A stretch of DNA of 61,182 bases, taken from Nitrosomonas sp. Lineage in GTDB: Bacteria; Pseudomonadota; Gammaproteobacteria; Burkholderiales; Nitrosomonadaceae. Within the stretch, counting starts at the first letter, position 1; each line of letters starts with the position of its first letter. Below the pieces are notes generated by a model, which worked only from the letters and a program-made list of their open reading frames with translations, was not told the origin of the DNA and did no database searches. Made by a program: the position numbers and the translations under genes. The stretch lies in NCBI GenBank assembly GCA_021774195.1, contig JAJFJJ010000092.1, forward strand, positions 1 to 61,182, read 5' to 3'. Below are positions 1-8,737 of this stretch, piece by piece.

Positions 1-384
1 AAATGGTTTCATATGTAATTCAAGGTCAAGTAATTCAAAAACAAATGTAATTCGACTGTCTGTTGAATTGACTGTTTCAATCATATAATCACAGCGGTAA
101 GGATTGGAAACACCTTTGAAGCAAATACGTGCGCCTGAATCGAATACATTAACCTTAAATGTTGATTCTGATCGATTACCTTGATCAACACGTACTTGAC
201 GTATCAAAGTTCCTTGTTTTATCGGGCCGTCTGTCAGTTTTTCTAATGTTTTGACTTCAGGTGACCATCGGGGATAATTTTCAAGCAAGTCGGTACCGAT
301 AAAGTTAAATAGTTGGTCGTTTGGACATTGTATCAATGTGCTGGCTTTGCCAACAACCGGGGTTTCTTTTAACAAACCAAACAT
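1..384 (-). CDS. SRPBCC (START/Bet v1-like) family protein, partial
   Basis: An open frame runs from an ATG at 384-382 to the window edge without a stop, giving 128 codons whose C-terminus lies outside. The start is supported by an AGGAG ribosome-binding site eight bases upstream. The protein begins MFGLLKETPVVGKAS and has a PRWSPEVKTLEKL stretch followed by alternating strands, as in SRPBCC/polyketide-cyclase-like proteins, which bind small hydrophobic ligands. Substrate unknown. It lies just downstream of a decayed oxidoreductase fragment on the same strand. Family assignment is by fold-like pattern only. Confidence 0.6.
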   Translation of the reverse strand, partial: MFGLLKETPVVGKASTLIQCPNDQLFNFIGTDLLENYPRWSPEVKTLEKLTDGPIKQGTLIRQVRVDQGNRSESTFKVNVFDSGARICFKGVSNPYRCDYMIETVNSTDSRITFVFELLDLELHMKPF

Positions 385-506
385 TTTAAGATCTCCTGCG
401 TGAGTTTTGCTATACCAAGTATGCATCTATTCCCATTAATAGTAAATCATATTGCGACTCCACGTAGATATGAAAGCCTTCTGGGAATTGCTCTAGTAAT
501 CGCTCT

Positions 507-965
507 TTAAATAGAAATCGTTTGTTCAAATTCATTGCCTTGTTGGACTAATTGTTTTCTTAACCGATCAGATCCTGACACAGTCATAAAATCCTGCAAA
601 CTAATAACGTTTTCTATAGGATCAAAGTTTCTATTTCCGCACCCAGGCGTAATAAGTAGATAATCAAAATGGAGTATTTCTTCATTTAGGACAAGGTATT
701 TTTTGTTTGCCGTTGTAGCGGCGCAACCGTATTCAATGGTAGTTCTGCTTGAATATATCGAAGGCCGAATTGTTTTGCTAAATTGTTTTGCTAAATTTGC
801 AAACAGGACTTGTAAATCTGATAATGTATAGCGGAATATCTCATGCAAATGCGTTATTTTAAGATGCTGTTTGCGTGGATCAATGACGGTAATATCTGTA
901 TCTTGTGCATATAGAGAAAGAACCGTAAGCAGAGCCATACCTGCATAGCCACCATCAACTATCAC
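507..965 (-). pseudogene. NDH-2-like FAD/NAD(P) oxidoreductase, N-terminal fragment
   Basis: The 152-residue frame starts with a Rossmann signature (IVDGGYAGMALL) and contains the second FAD-contact region (FDYLLITPGCGNRNF), as in type II NADH dehydrogenase-like flavoproteins. Those are about 400 residues long; here the frame stops before the NAD-binding half. The first glycine of the usual GGGxAG is Asp. The only near start is GTG at 965; the frame stays open upstream to about 1020 without an ATG. A period-13 duplication sits at about 772-797. A different frame (ATG 535 to stop 410, 41 codons) overlaps the end. Best read as a truncated remnant. Confidence 0.6.
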
Positions 966-1466
966 AACTTTTAGTCGCTTTTGTTTGGAGATATAAAATG
1001 GCAGAAAAGCTACGGCGCTTCCTTATTAAATTTACCAACACCACTACAAAATAACACCATTAAGGGTGCTGCGTATGAATATGTATAGTACGCTTGATTG
1101 GGCAGGCGCATAGGAACTTGATAGATTGCCACCATTTTTTTAAAAAAGATTATTTTAAATGGCTATAAACGGCCATGATGCCGAAGCGCAGCTTGCAGGT
1201 GAACGCCTTATAAGAACAGGGCCATACTCGTGATTCTTATGGTTCAGCAGAGTCAGGCGCGCCACCTTGCATACTGAATGATTTCAGATGCAAACCGATG
1301 GCGTTTGTATAGTGTTAATGAATTCTTCATTCTGCCATTATCGCTCAGGTACAGTTAACTTTGCAGTATCCTTTCATTGAATAGTCACCCGTTTAATATA
1401 CTGCTGCAATCCCTTCATTTCTATTATTAAACGATGAATAATACGAAATCGTATTGCCTAAATCAA
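966..1466. other. Intergenic, no gene recognised
   Basis: About 500 bases with no plausible coding frame. The region holds one copy of a 27-bp repeat (1344-1370) that recurs at the other side of tspO. Reading frames here on the plus strand overlap tspO antisense and look like shadows. Confidence 0.5.
1344..1370 (+). repeat. 27-bp direct repeat flanking tspO, copy 1
   Basis: This copy matches 2032-2058 at 23 of 27 positions by eye, in the same orientation. The shared core is CTCAGG(T/C)ACAGTTAAC. The two copies bracket tspO and its upstream region, as if a segment had been inserted or duplicated. No transposase is visible beside either copy. Confidence 0.5.
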
Positions 1467-1967
1467 TTACAGAAACATTGGATTACTTTGCCAGATAGTC
1501 CACGTCAGTACGGCAGCGAATCCGACCCACAGCAAGTACGGAATCATCAATACAACTGCCATTCGACTGATCTTCCAAAAAGAAAAAAAAGTTGCAACAA
1601 TAAGCAAAAGAAGCAATAGCACACCAATAAACGACCAAGCACCCAGGTGCCAAACGAAAAAGAGCCACGACCAAAGCGCGTTAATACTGAGCTGAACTAT
1701 GAACAACCCTAGTGCTTGCTTTGTGGCTTGAGGCTCTCGCCAAACGAGCCATACCGCAACTCCCATGAGCAAATAAAGAATTGACCATACCGGACCAAAG
1801 ACCGATGCTGTCGGCGCCCACGAGGGCTTGATTAGCTCAGTATAGAAGGCTGCAGCATCAACTGATGCAATCGCCCCGAGAGCCGCTGCTGCAAACGTGA
1901 TGAGCAACCATCCGACTAAGCCAAGCGCTTGTGCACGAATTGAGCGCGGAAAATTACTTGATTGCAT
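1467..1967 (-). CDS. tspO: TspO/MBR family tryptophan-rich sensory protein
   Basis: A 166-residue integral membrane protein with five hydrophobic segments, the TspO size and fold. Visible family motifs are WSILYLLMGVAVWLVW (about residues 61-76), NALWSWLFF in the third to fourth helix, and PYLLWVGFAAVLTWTIWQSN near the C-terminus. TspO proteins bind porphyrins and sterol-like ligands in the bacterial membrane and are linked to tetrapyrrole and oxidative-stress control. The start is an ATG at 1967 preceded by GGGGCGAGG. It stands alone between two copies of a 27-bp repeat, so lateral acquisition is possible. Family assignment is firm; the ligand in this organism is unknown. Confidence 0.93.
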   Translation of the reverse strand: MQSSNFPRSIRAQALGLVGWLLITFAAAALGAIASVDAAAFYTELIKPSWAPTASVFGPVWSILYLLMGVAVWLVWREPQATKQALGLFIVQLSINALWSWLFFVWHLGAWSFIGVLLLLLLIVATFFSFWKISRMAVVLMIPYLLWVGFAAVLTWTIWQSNPMFL

Positions 1968-2031
1968 ACCTCGCCCCTAAAAAATTGAGTATCCAAAGTA
2001 CAGTATAGCGTCTCTGAATATTTTATTATGA

Positions 2032-2058
2032 CTCAGGCACAGTTAACCTGGCTGTATC
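2032..2058 (+). repeat. 27-bp direct repeat flanking tspO, copy 2
   Basis: The partner of the copy at 1344-1370, with four differences. It lies about 65 bases upstream of the tspO start codon and could overlap its promoter region. Confidence 0.5.
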
Positions 2059-2089
2059 GCCTGCGCAAAGTCGGTTGAGTAATTCAAGG

Positions 2090-2239
2090 CTATCTTCCTA
2101 TTTTGATGTCTTTAACATTAATTGCTTCCAGCGCATCAAATTTTTTTGGATTCATCATTTCTTCTAGCAATTTTTTTATGTCTGCAATACTGGTTTTAGA
2201 TAAATTGATATCTAATTCGACTGTTACTTCTACCTTCAT
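2090..2239 (-). CDS. Small hypothetical protein (49 aa)
   Basis: A short frame from ATG 2239 to TAG 2090, with a clear GGGAG ribosome-binding site seven bases upstream. It encodes 49 residues beginning MKVEVTVELDINLSKTSIAD. Strong beta-strand then charged-helix character and good codon periodicity argue that it is real. I do not recognise the family. It is rich in Lys, Asp, Glu and Ile with no Cys, no membrane segment and no signal peptide. A small cytosolic or toxin/antitoxin-type protein is possible, but no partner gene is adjacent. Confidence 0.5.
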   Translation of the reverse strand: MKVEVTVELDINLSKTSIADIKKLLEEMMNPKKFDALEAINVKDIKIGR

Positions 2240-2744
2240 AAATCGCTCCCTTTAACAAAATTTTGGTTGCGTATATAGTTTGTAAGAATTATTGGCCATT
2301 ACTAAGTCAACTGTTTCTGAGCGACAATAGCGGGATGAATAATATTGGCAAAATTAATCTGTAAGCGCGGAAATTTCGCCGTATTTTTCTTGCAGCACAA
2401 CTGGCCCCCGCTCTGTTTTGCTCACGATGTATCCTCTGATTTTTACAAAGTGGCGCTGGCTTTGATTACCTTTATCCCGTTTTTCTTAAGCCAACTATGC
2501 AGATTAGCTTAAGTAGTATAACTCAAGTTTCGGAGTTCAAAATTGAATAGAATCTCACTAATCTTCATTGTCCAAGGCTTCCTGCCTCGCTCAGTTTGTG
2601 TACTTGGTTGTCTCTGAGTGACCGCTTTTCAAGGTTGAACAGCCGTTCACTGGAAACTGGTGGCTGACTGTTGAGAACCGAAAGTGACCCAAGTTAGTTG
2701 GTGAAATAGGGGGTATTTTTAAACCGGCATCAACAGTTAATATT
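2240..2744. other. Intergenic, no gene recognised
   Basis: About 500 bases without a credible reading frame. The segment at roughly 2610-2690 has a mosaic look with several short palindromic words (for example around GTTGAACAGCCGTTCACTGG) and may be decayed mobile DNA, but I cannot name it. Confidence 0.4.
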
Positions 2745-3503
2745 CTAGTAGGGAATTCCGGTATTGCCACTCCCTATAATTTCGGTCCCCTTTGCCAAAG
2801 AAGTTTTGCGCGTCATTGGTATCAGTTCACCTGCCAACCGCATTTTGCCGATCTGCTGAATTATTTCGCTAACCGTTTTTGCATGAGGGCGTTGGCTTAA
2901 TAGATCGAACCAGCGCTGAATGTTTGGGTGTTTTTGCCAGATATCCTCAGGAATAATCTCGCCAGCCGTGTGTGAGACAAACTCGTGATAGCCTTGTAGA
3001 TCTGCAAAACTGATGTCATTTCCGCAGACATATTCTGTTTTACTTAGCCAACGATCTAAAATCCCCATCGATTCATAGAGCACATATCGTCCCTTTTCGA
3101 TTTCTTTGGAGTAATCATGTTTTCCCCATATGCACACGGCAAAATGCGAATAAAAGAATGCGCCCGCACCGCGGCGCAACATGGTCGAATGCCAGTGCAG
3201 ATACTGTTGGATATGCGCTCTTTGCTGTGCCGTTGCGCCGAACCAGTTTGCCGGCGCATTAAATTTTTCATTTAAAAAAAATGCAATCGACGCGCTCTCC
3301 CAGATGACAAAATCACCATCACAAACGATTGGAATCTGGCCTGTCGGATTGTATTTATCCTTAAAATCTTGTTGTTCATTTGCGCCACTAAGAATATCAA
3401 CAATTTCCTCTTCAAATGGAATGCCCACTTCGAGCATAAACTGATGTACAGCCCGACACGGCTGCGAAGAGGGGTGATGGAGAAATTGTATGGGCGTACT
3501 CAT
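2745..3503 (-). CDS. Glutathione S-transferase family protein
   Basis: A 252-residue protein with the two-domain GST plan. The N-terminal thioredoxin-like half carries the active-site region HHPSSQPCRAVHQFML (about residues 9-24, theta-like Ser/Cys), the cis-Pro loop NPTGQIPIV and the glutathione-binding ESASI motif. An all-helical C-terminal domain follows from about residue 90. GSTs conjugate or reduce electrophilic substrates with glutathione in the cytosol. The last 25 residues extend past the usual end (KGTEIIGSGNTGIPY). It is monocistronic, with a 480-bp repeat-bearing spacer upstream. The family is secure; the substrate is not predictable. Confidence 0.9.
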   Translation of the reverse strand: MSTPIQFLHHPSSQPCRAVHQFMLEVGIPFEEEIVDILSGANEQQDFKDKYNPTGQIPIVCDGDFVIWESASIAFFLNEKFNAPANWFGATAQQRAHIQQYLHWHSTMLRRGAGAFFYSHFAVCIWGKHDYSKEIEKGRYVLYESMGILDRWLSKTEYVCGNDISFADLQGYHEFVSHTAGEIIPEDIWQKHPNIQRWFDLLSQRPHAKTVSEIIQQIGKMRLAGELIPMTRKTSLAKGTEIIGSGNTGIPY

Positions 3504-3682
3504 CGTTTACTTTTCCTTATTCCACAAAGATCGTTATTTGACTATCGATCGCAGAATTATACTGTGCATCGTTAAGGTACATTGGGCTAATGACAATCTG
3601 ATTTCATTATCTCGTTTCTCGTATTAGTAATCGCAACAAACGCAGTCCAACAATCGCGTAAAATCGAATGAGCGGTCATAAA

Positions 3683-3820
3683 CCTAGAAAAATCAGTTGA
3701 CCGCTAAAACCGCATATAAGTGACTGAATTACAAATATGAAAACTAAGCGTTTTGCACACCTTGAAGGTGATTGTAATAACGCGACACAGTTTTGCATTG
3801 AATCTAAGGCTGCAATACTG
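3683..3820 (+). repeat. 138-bp dispersed repeat, family C copy 1
   Basis: This 138-bp block is repeated in inverted orientation at 59398-59535. Both start CCTAGAAAAATCAGTTGACC when read in this direction and end GCAATACTG, with most positions shared, including a central perfect palindrome CACCTTGAAGGTG. The left end is preceded by AGCGGTCA, which can pair with TGACCGCT inside the repeat. No open frame or transposase is associated. It lies in the spacer between the GST gene and tRNA-Ser. It may be a non-autonomous mobile element or a structured RNA motif. Confidence 0.7.
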
Positions 3821-3990
3821 AGCAGTTACTTTGATGTATTGAATAATTACAAATAAACAACAATGCACTCTAAGCACCATCCAACTGAGGATTTTAGGAT
3901 TATTAAGGAGTACTACGGATAAGAAGACACTTGAAAGTGCTTTGTTTATTTTATGTTACGGACTTGACCGGATTAGCATGGACAAGTAAA

Positions 3991-4083
3991 TGGCGGAGAC
4001 TGAGGGATTCGAACCCTCGATGAGGCTATAAACCCCATACTCCCTTAGCAGGGGAGCGCCTTCGACCACTCGGCCAAGTCTCC
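3991..4083 (-). tRNA. tRNA-Ser (anticodon GCT)
   Basis: On the minus strand the molecule starts GGAGACTTGGCCGAGTGG and ends with an encoded CCA at 3993-3991. The acceptor arms GGAGACT/AGTCTCC pair. The anticodon stem-loop CTCCCCTGCTAAGGGAG exposes GCT, a long serine-type variable arm follows, and the T arm contains GGTTCGAATCC. It reads AGC and AGU codons. It sits about 70 bases downstream of the aspartate kinase gene on the same strand. Confidence 0.97.
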
Positions 4084-4151
4084 GTTTCAAGATGCGGCAG
4101 GATAACGGGTTATGTCGTCCTGGTCAAATTATCTTGCATATTTTATACAAT

Positions 4152-5381
4152 TTATAAGGCTTGTTCCAGGTCAAATGCCTTATGCAGTACCCTCACTGCC
4201 AATTCCATATATTTTTCGTCAACCACGACTGATATTTTTATTTCAGATGTGGCAATCATCTGGATGTTGATGCCTTCTTCCGCCAGCACACGAAACATTT
4301 TGCTGGCTATTCCTGCATGTGAACGCATACCGACACCAACTGCAGAGACCTTTGCGATACGGTCACCGCCAATCACGTCACGTGCGCCAATATGTGGTTG
4401 AATCTTATCTTTCAGGATACTTAAAGTATGATCAAATTCATTGCGATGTACGGTAAATGAAAAATCTGTCAAACCATCGTGCCCTACATTCTGAATAATC
4501 ATATCCACATCAATATTGGCATCAGCCACCGGGCCTAAAATCTGATAGGCAATTCCAGGGTGATCCGGTACACCCAGTACGGTTATTTTTGCCTCGTCTC
4601 GATTGAATGCAATCCCCGAAATAACAGCTCGCTCCATATTTCCGTCTTCCTCAAAAGTAATCAGGGTTCCTTGACCTTCATCTTCAAAACTAGATAAAAC
4701 TCTTAATTTTACTTTGTATTTTCCTGCAAACTCAACCGACCTAAGCTGTAAAACTTTGGACCCAAGACTAGCCATTTCCAACATTTCTTCAAAGGTAATA
4801 GTATTTAATCGTCTTGCCTCAGGAACAACTCGTGGATCTGTCGTATAGATGCCATCGACATCAGTATAGATCTGACATTCATCAGCCTTTAATGCGGCAG
4901 CCAAGGCAACGCCAGTGGTATCGGACCCGCCACGTCCCAATGTGGTAATGCTGCCTTCTTCATTGACCCCTTGGAAACCAGCGACAACAATGACGTTTCC
5001 GGCATCCAAGTCAGCATGTATTCTATCTTCATCAATGCTGATGATGCGAGCTTTAGTGTGAGCGCTATCGGTTAGAATTCGTACTTGTGCACCGGTGTAA
5101 CTTTTTGCCGGTACATTTAATTCCATTAATGCCATTGATAGTAAAGCAATGGAAACTTGCTCGCCGGTTGAGATCATGACATCCATTTCACGTGCGTTCG
5201 GCTTTTCTTGAACTTCATGTGCTAATGCAATAAGACGATTAGTTTCGCCACTCATAGCAGATACCACCACAACGATCTGATCACCTTGTGCATGAAATTT
5301 GGCTACTCGACGAGCAACGTTTTTAATACGTTCAGTGCTACCTACTGACGTACCACCGTACTTTTGAACTAAGAATGCCAC
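4152..5381 (-). CDS. lysC: Aspartate kinase
   Basis: A 409-residue aspartokinase that phosphorylates L-aspartate in the first step of lysine, threonine, methionine and diaminopimelate synthesis. The N-terminal kinase domain (to about residue 245) shows KYGGTSVGS at the start, VVVVSAMSGETNRL, and the GRGGSDTTG substrate loop near residues 149-157. Two ACT regulatory domains follow, with VLGVPDHPGIA and VSAVGVGMRSHAGIA, so feedback control by lysine and/or threonine is expected. Length and layout match the usual beta/gammaproteobacterial single-function enzyme. tRNA-Ser follows on the same strand. No anomaly seen. Confidence 0.97.
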   Translation of the reverse strand: MAFLVQKYGGTSVGSTERIKNVARRVAKFHAQGDQIVVVVSAMSGETNRLIALAHEVQEKPNAREMDVMISTGEQVSIALLSMALMELNVPAKSYTGAQVRILTDSAHTKARIISIDEDRIHADLDAGNVIVVAGFQGVNEEGSITTLGRGGSDTTGVALAAALKADECQIYTDVDGIYTTDPRVVPEARRLNTITFEEMLEMASLGSKVLQLRSVEFAGKYKVKLRVLSSFEDEGQGTLITFEEDGNMERAVISGIAFNRDEAKITVLGVPDHPGIAYQILGPVADANIDVDMIIQNVGHDGLTDFSFTVHRNEFDHTLSILKDKIQPHIGARDVIGGDRIAKVSAVGVGMRSHAGIASKMFRVLAEEGINIQMIATSEIKISVVVDEKYMELAVRVLHKAFDLEQAL

Positions 5382-5889
5382 TGATGCTGTCTCGCCCCAA
5401 TAATATCGAGGCCCACTTAAAAAAAGGGTGTTATTCTACACCTTTCCTGATTAGAACACTAACTCAAATTTCTGCTCTAAATAAATATTTTTATGGTTCT
5501 TCTTTGGTCTTGTGAGTGTTTCTAAGCTGTCTGTAAGATAGAATACGCCTATGCTATGTAGTGTCTTATAGTTGAGACGTTTACTTCGCCTGTTTCACCG
5601 CTCCCGGCAATTTATCTGGCGTGTTAAAGTCCCGTACGGGGAATTTTATTCATTTACCCCGGTAGAACAACGGAGCAGTGTTTGAGTCATCGAATTTTCG
5701 TTTTGTATCCATATTGTTAAATCTGATTTTCAACAAAAATGCCATTTCTATTAAACACAATTAAAAAAGACAGAAACGGATACGAAGAGGTTGTCAGATA
5801 TCTGTTAACGTGCCATGTTAAGTTTTACAATAGAATTCGGTTGTATGGGAATAGGGTGGTGATAATTCTAGGTTTTTTTTAATGCATAG
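5382..5889. other. Intergenic, no gene recognised
   Basis: About 500 bases between lysC (minus) and the EamA transporter (minus). It holds short GC-rich islands such as GTCCCGTACGGGGA around 5630-5642 and A/T-rich stretches, but no credible frame, tRNA or terminator that I can support. Confidence 0.4.
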
Positions 5890-6783
5890 TTAGTGGTTCA
5901 TTCTGCTTGAAAATAAACTGGCTGAAATAATCATAATGCCGCCTAGCCATTCTTTTAATGATATGGTTTCATTGACTAAAAAGTAAGCGGCAATAGTGGC
6001 AACGAATAATTCAAATATTAAAATTACAATAGCCCGGTTGGATGGAACATGGGTGAGGCCATATTGCAAAATAAGACTCATACAAAACATGACAATTCCT
6101 ACGCCCAAAAGCAAAAGCCATATTTGAAAGGTTATTTCTTTTACGGCTAATGAGGAACCCATCGCCCAGGCACATCCAAAGCCGACTAGGCTTGCGCCTA
6201 AACAAATAGCGATAGCTTTCAATTCAATACTGTGAGATTGATCTTTACGTACTAACACATTGACCAGCGAAAACATGAAGCCACCAAACAGTCCTAGCCA
6301 GTCACCGTGGGATGAAGGCAGAGGAAAATAACTACCAGGTTGCCATAACATAGTAGCTGCACCGGATAGAGAGAGTGCAATGACAAAATAACCGTATCGA
6401 CTTAATTTTTCTTTCAGGAATAACCATGAGAAAAAGATCGTCCACAAGGGTGCCAAATAAAATAGTAATAATACGCGCACCACTTCACCGACTAGAATAC
6501 CGAGGATATAAGCAATATTCGCCCAACCGGCAAAGAAGCAAATGAGCAATAATAAATGAGCTTGGTCGTTAAAAATAAGCGCTGGCCGAACACTCTTGTG
6601 AAAAATCACTAATCCCAACAGCAAACCAAAAAAGTAGGTTATGGCGGTAGAAATTTCGCCGCTAATTCCTGTTTGATCCAACAAGCGGTATGGATACCAG
6701 ACCAAGCCCCATATGGTCGCGCCACAAAGTAGTGCTAAGACGGGTATGAGTTGATGTTGTGGTGGTCCATTTAGTTGAGGCAT
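5890..6783 (-). CDS. DMT superfamily (EamA) transporter
   Basis: A 297-residue protein with about ten hydrophobic helices arranged as two EamA repeats (about residues 12-140 and 160-295), typical of drug/metabolite exporters in the inner membrane. Repeat 1 starts LLCGATIWGLVWYPYRLL, and the second ends with the NETISLKEWLGGIMIISASL pattern found at the last two helices of EamA proteins. Length is normal. It is divergent from the DUF5995 gene across an 85-bp spacer. Substrate cannot be predicted; amino-acid or metabolite efflux is the usual family role. Confidence 0.88.
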   Translation of the reverse strand: MPQLNGPPQHQLIPVLALLCGATIWGLVWYPYRLLDQTGISGEISTAITYFFGLLLGLVIFHKSVRPALIFNDQAHLLLLICFFAGWANIAYILGILVGEVVRVLLLFYLAPLWTIFFSWLFLKEKLSRYGYFVIALSLSGAATMLWQPGSYFPLPSSHGDWLGLFGGFMFSLVNVLVRKDQSHSIELKAIAICLGASLVGFGCAWAMGSSLAVKEITFQIWLLLLGVGIVMFCMSLILQYGLTHVPSNRAIVILIFELFVATIAAYFLVNETISLKEWLGGIMIISASLFSSRMNH

Positions 6784-6868
6784 GAGTATTCACAGTAGAT
6801 GCTTTTGGGTATCATGAGCAAGTTACACTATCTCGGTAATAAACGGGGGCTTTTATAAAGGAGAAAGT

Positions 6869-7648
6869 ATGTCTGAACCAAGCTTTCCTGCATCTATTGC
6901 AACACCTGCAACTACCATTGATGAAGTCATTGATCAATTAACGATCATTGTGGATTGGTCCAGACAAAATAATTCGCGTATGGGCTATTTTGCAGCGTTA
7001 TATCGGAAAGTCACGAGACAAGTAAAGACGGGTATAGCAGACGGTTTCTTTGATGACGGGCCACGAATGGAACGGTTGGATGTCATTTTTGCTAATCGTT
7101 ACATTCACGCTTGCTATCAATATCAGAGTGGACAAACGCCGACTAAATCCTGGGTTAAAGCTTTTGACGTAACTGAATGTTGGTGGCCGATTGTTCTGCA
7201 ACACCTACTTATGGGTATGAATGCGCATATCAATCTGGATTTAGGTATCGCCGCGGCTGAAACAGTGTCGCCAGAAGAGCTGCCGAATCTAAAAGGCGAC
7301 TTTGATAAGATTAATGGTGTATTGGCAGGTTTAGTCGATGATGTGAAAAACGAACTGGCTGAAATCTGGCCGCTACTGGGGCTGCTGAATCGTTATTTAG
7401 GCAGCGAGGAAACGGCCATTATCAATTTCAGTATGGAAAAAGCCCGCGATGCGGCTTGGTCATTCGCCGAAGAACTGTCGCCACTGTCTGAAGAGCGACG
7501 TCAACAAGCGATTGTGGAGAAAGATGCAATGTTTGCATTGTTTTCTAATGTCATTATGCATCCTGGGTTTGTTGGTTCATTAGTGATTAAGATTGTTCGT
7601 TTGGGGGAGCGGGGAACGACGCGGGAGCGGATAGAAATATTGGGGTGA
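6869..7648 (+). CDS. DUF5995 family protein
   Basis: A 259-residue soluble protein matching the DUF5995 pattern as I recall it. The features are MGYFAALYRKVTRQV with DDGPRMERLDVIFANRY in the N-terminal half, then a striking HLLMGMNAHINLDLGIAAAE block (about residues 110-130) with conserved His and Asn that could bind a metal or catalyse hydrolysis. No signal peptide or membrane segment. The start has an AAGGAGAAAGT ribosome-binding site. Biochemical role unknown. A lipase gene follows 36 bases downstream on the same strand, so the two are probably co-transcribed, which hints at a lipid or ester substrate. Confidence 0.75.
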   Translation: MSEPSFPASIATPATTIDEVIDQLTIIVDWSRQNNSRMGYFAALYRKVTRQVKTGIADGFFDDGPRMERLDVIFANRYIHACYQYQSGQTPTKSWVKAFDVTECWWPIVLQHLLMGMNAHINLDLGIAAAETVSPEELPNLKGDFDKINGVLAGLVDDVKNELAEIWPLLGLLNRYLGSEETAIINFSMEKARDAAWSFAEELSPLSEERRQQAIVEKDAMFALFSNVIMHPGFVGSLVIKIVRLGERGTTRERIEILG

Positions 7649-7684
7649 TTTTGTTGCCACCATTGAAATAAGGAACGTTTAACA

Positions 7685-8737
7685 ATGAGTCAAGAAAAAT
7701 TTGTACCAACACTTGAACAAAAAATCGCCGTTAGTATGGCCTACCTTGCTTATTCTGGAGAACAAATTATCCTTAGGGATAATGCCGATGAGAGCGTTCC
7801 CATTCAAATTCTGGATATTATTCACAAAACGATTCCTCTTATTTCTGTCCTCTTAGATGCAAATAAAGCACCGGATTGGAAAATTGTTTGGGGACCGACG
7901 ATTTACACGTTTTCTGATGCGATTCTGCAAGACAATATGATGTTTGTCGCTCAGCAAATATCGGAGCCGTCTAATTACATTGTTGCGATTCGTGGAACCA
8001 ACCAACTTGCATTATTGGATTGGACTAAGGAAGACTTTAAAGTTTGTAGAAAGGTTGCTTGGCCGCTACCGGAGGGTGTGAATGTCGGGAAAGCAAAAAT
8101 TTCCAGAGCGACTCATATTGGTTTTGATGCGCTATTGAATAAAATGATTCCTGTTAAGGGCCTGCCTGGGGAAGGCAAGTCTATTACACAGTTTTTAACT
8201 GAAATTGCATCAAATGGAAAAATACAGGTGATGTTTACAGGACATAGTCTTGCAGGTGCATTGGCGCCAACTTTAGCATTATGGTTTAAACAACAACAAG
8301 ACAGCAATAACGGTAATGGTTGGGACGGCAAACGTAACGCTACTATTTCAACGATTACATTTGCTGGTGCTACAGCAGGTAATCATGATTTTGCTAATTA
8401 TTCCGATCAGTTGTTTGGAGAACATTGTCAGCGTATTTGGAATGCATTGGATATTGTGCCCCATGCATGGGAAATTAAGACATTGAAAGAGATGCCAGAC
8501 ATTTATCAAAGTGCAGGTATACGCATGCCGTTTGTGCTCCGAATGTTATTAAAGGTTATCGAATTAACTGTGCGTGACTACCAACAGATTAAAAACGGTA
8601 TTCCATTTAGTTGGACGATTCAACCAAATCATGATTCTTACCTGTCACAGGTCGGCGTCCAACATTCGGATTCTTATCCTGTCATGCTTGAGGTACCTGA
8701 ATTGAATGAAGTGATCGATAGAGGAAAAATACTATGA
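7685..8737 (+). CDS. Class 3 (alpha/beta-hydrolase) lipase family protein
   Basis: A 350-residue protein with the lipase_3 plan: an IVAIRGTN oxyanion region (about residues 100-107), a nucleophile elbow VMFTGHSLAGALA (about residues 180-192), an Asp in NALDIVPHAW and a late His in NHDSYLSQVG. The elbow reads GHSLAG rather than the usual GHSLGG, so the second glycine of GxSxG is alanine, a mild departure. No signal peptide is visible, so it may act in the cytosol or leave by a non-Sec route. An AAGGAACG site precedes the ATG. It follows the DUF5995 gene. It ends exactly where the convergent next gene ends. Esterase or lipase activity is likely; the substrate is unknown. Confidence 0.82.
   Translation: MSQEKFVPTLEQKIAVSMAYLAYSGEQIILRDNADESVPIQILDIIHKTIPLISVLLDANKAPDWKIVWGPTIYTFSDAILQDNMMFVAQQISEPSNYIVAIRGTNQLALLDWTKEDFKVCRKVAWPLPEGVNVGKAKISRATHIGFDALLNKMIPVKGLPGEGKSITQFLTEIASNGKIQVMFTGHSLAGALAPTLALWFKQQQDSNNGNGWDGKRNATISTITFAGATAGNHDFANYSDQLFGEHCQRIWNALDIVPHAWEIKTLKEMPDIYQSAGIRMPFVLRMLLKVIELTVRDYQQIKNGIPFSWTIQPNHDSYLSQVGVQHSDSYPVMLEVPELNEVIDRGKIL

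Noticed and set aside
1434-1674. Short frames overlapping tspO
   Set aside because: They are out of phase with a clear TspO gene and have no family features.
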